Source: Actinomycetes bacterium | GTDB lineage: Bacteria > Actinomycetota > Acidimicrobiia > Acidimicrobiales > Acidimicrobiaceae | Assembly: GCA_021799035.1 (NCBI GenBank) | Contig: JAJZBG010000013.1 | Span: 1-51,125, forward strand | Direction of reading: 5' to 3' | DNA length: 51,125 nucleotides | In this document: positions 51,120 to 51,125 of the stretch, piece after piece | How the letters are laid out: every line of letters begins with the position of its first letter | Position numbering within the stretch: the first letter of the stretch is position 1 | Position numbers and translations under genes: made by a program | Notes under the pieces: generated by a model | Database searches by the model: none | What the model saw: the letters and a program-made list of their open reading frames with translations, nothing else | Told to the model about the DNA's origin: nothing

Positions 51120-51125
51120 GCATCC

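Overview
The window is about 51 kb of chromosomal DNA of roughly 50% G+C with densely packed genes on both strands. The gene content points to an actinobacterium: a redox-chaperone-like zinc-ribbon gene with a CIRCE operator beside galU, moeA and a GlpR/SepX-like membrane protein; a PASTA-domain Ser/Thr kinase; an SCP2-domain protein; many GTG/TTG starts; and several genes with a TANNNT box 6-7 nt from the start codon (leaderless style). An acidophilic Acidimicrobiia-type lineage would fit the moderate G+C, but that is a guess. Only the left-edge DNA methyltransferase fragment and a possible transposon relic at the right edge look accessory.

Layout. 1-528: 3' end of a DNA methyltransferase. 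1110-2861: leuA behind a leader-peptide attenuator (Leu codons, hairpin, terminator). 2877-9438 (minus): ilvB-ilvN-ilvC, with an ABC permease and ATPase joined to the 3' end and then a Cys-rich protein; ilvB has its own attenuator with a peptide rich in Leu/Val/Ile codons. 9550-11256: ilvD. 11347-14621: gatC-gatA-gatB. 14701-18028: carboxylesterase, SCP2 protein, PASTA kinase. 18174-21268: mnmA-ligA. 21306-26509: GDPD phosphodiesterase, an unknown protein, a PfkB sugar/nucleoside kinase and an M1 aminopeptidase. 26584-33124: a methyltransferase on plus, then a minus operon of a 28-codon leader ORF, an MgtE_N/CBS/PRC protein, a divergent Nramp transporter, a GT4 glycosyltransferase, a methyltransferase and a terpenoid-cyclase-fold protein. 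33269-38135: methyltransferase, two MFS transporters, SRAP protein. 38143-41486: dxs and a polyprenyl diphosphate synthase (isoprenoid supply). 41683-45113: tldD-tldE-PHP. 45110-50104: ruc-like gene with CIRCE, galU, moeA, moaA, moaC, GlpR/SepX-like gene. 50163-51125: tRNA-Ala(CGC), a Gmad2-domain protein and tandem hairpins that may be a TnpB/omega-RNA relic.

How the parts fit. leuA, ilvBNC and ilvD together give branched-chain amino-acid synthesis, with two independent attenuators built on the same plan. Dxs and the prenyl synthase make isoprenoid precursors, and the GT4-methyltransferase-cyclase-fold trio could act on a lipid or polyisoprenoid. The galU region matches the remembered order of Mycobacterium Rv0991c-Rv0996, with moaA and moaC in the place of rimJ. 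No complete new defence or mobile system is visible. The strongest leads are the leader ORF of the Nramp/MgtE-like operon, the Nramp protein with altered metal-site residues, the ABC system coupled to ilvBNC, and the ruc/GlpR locus.
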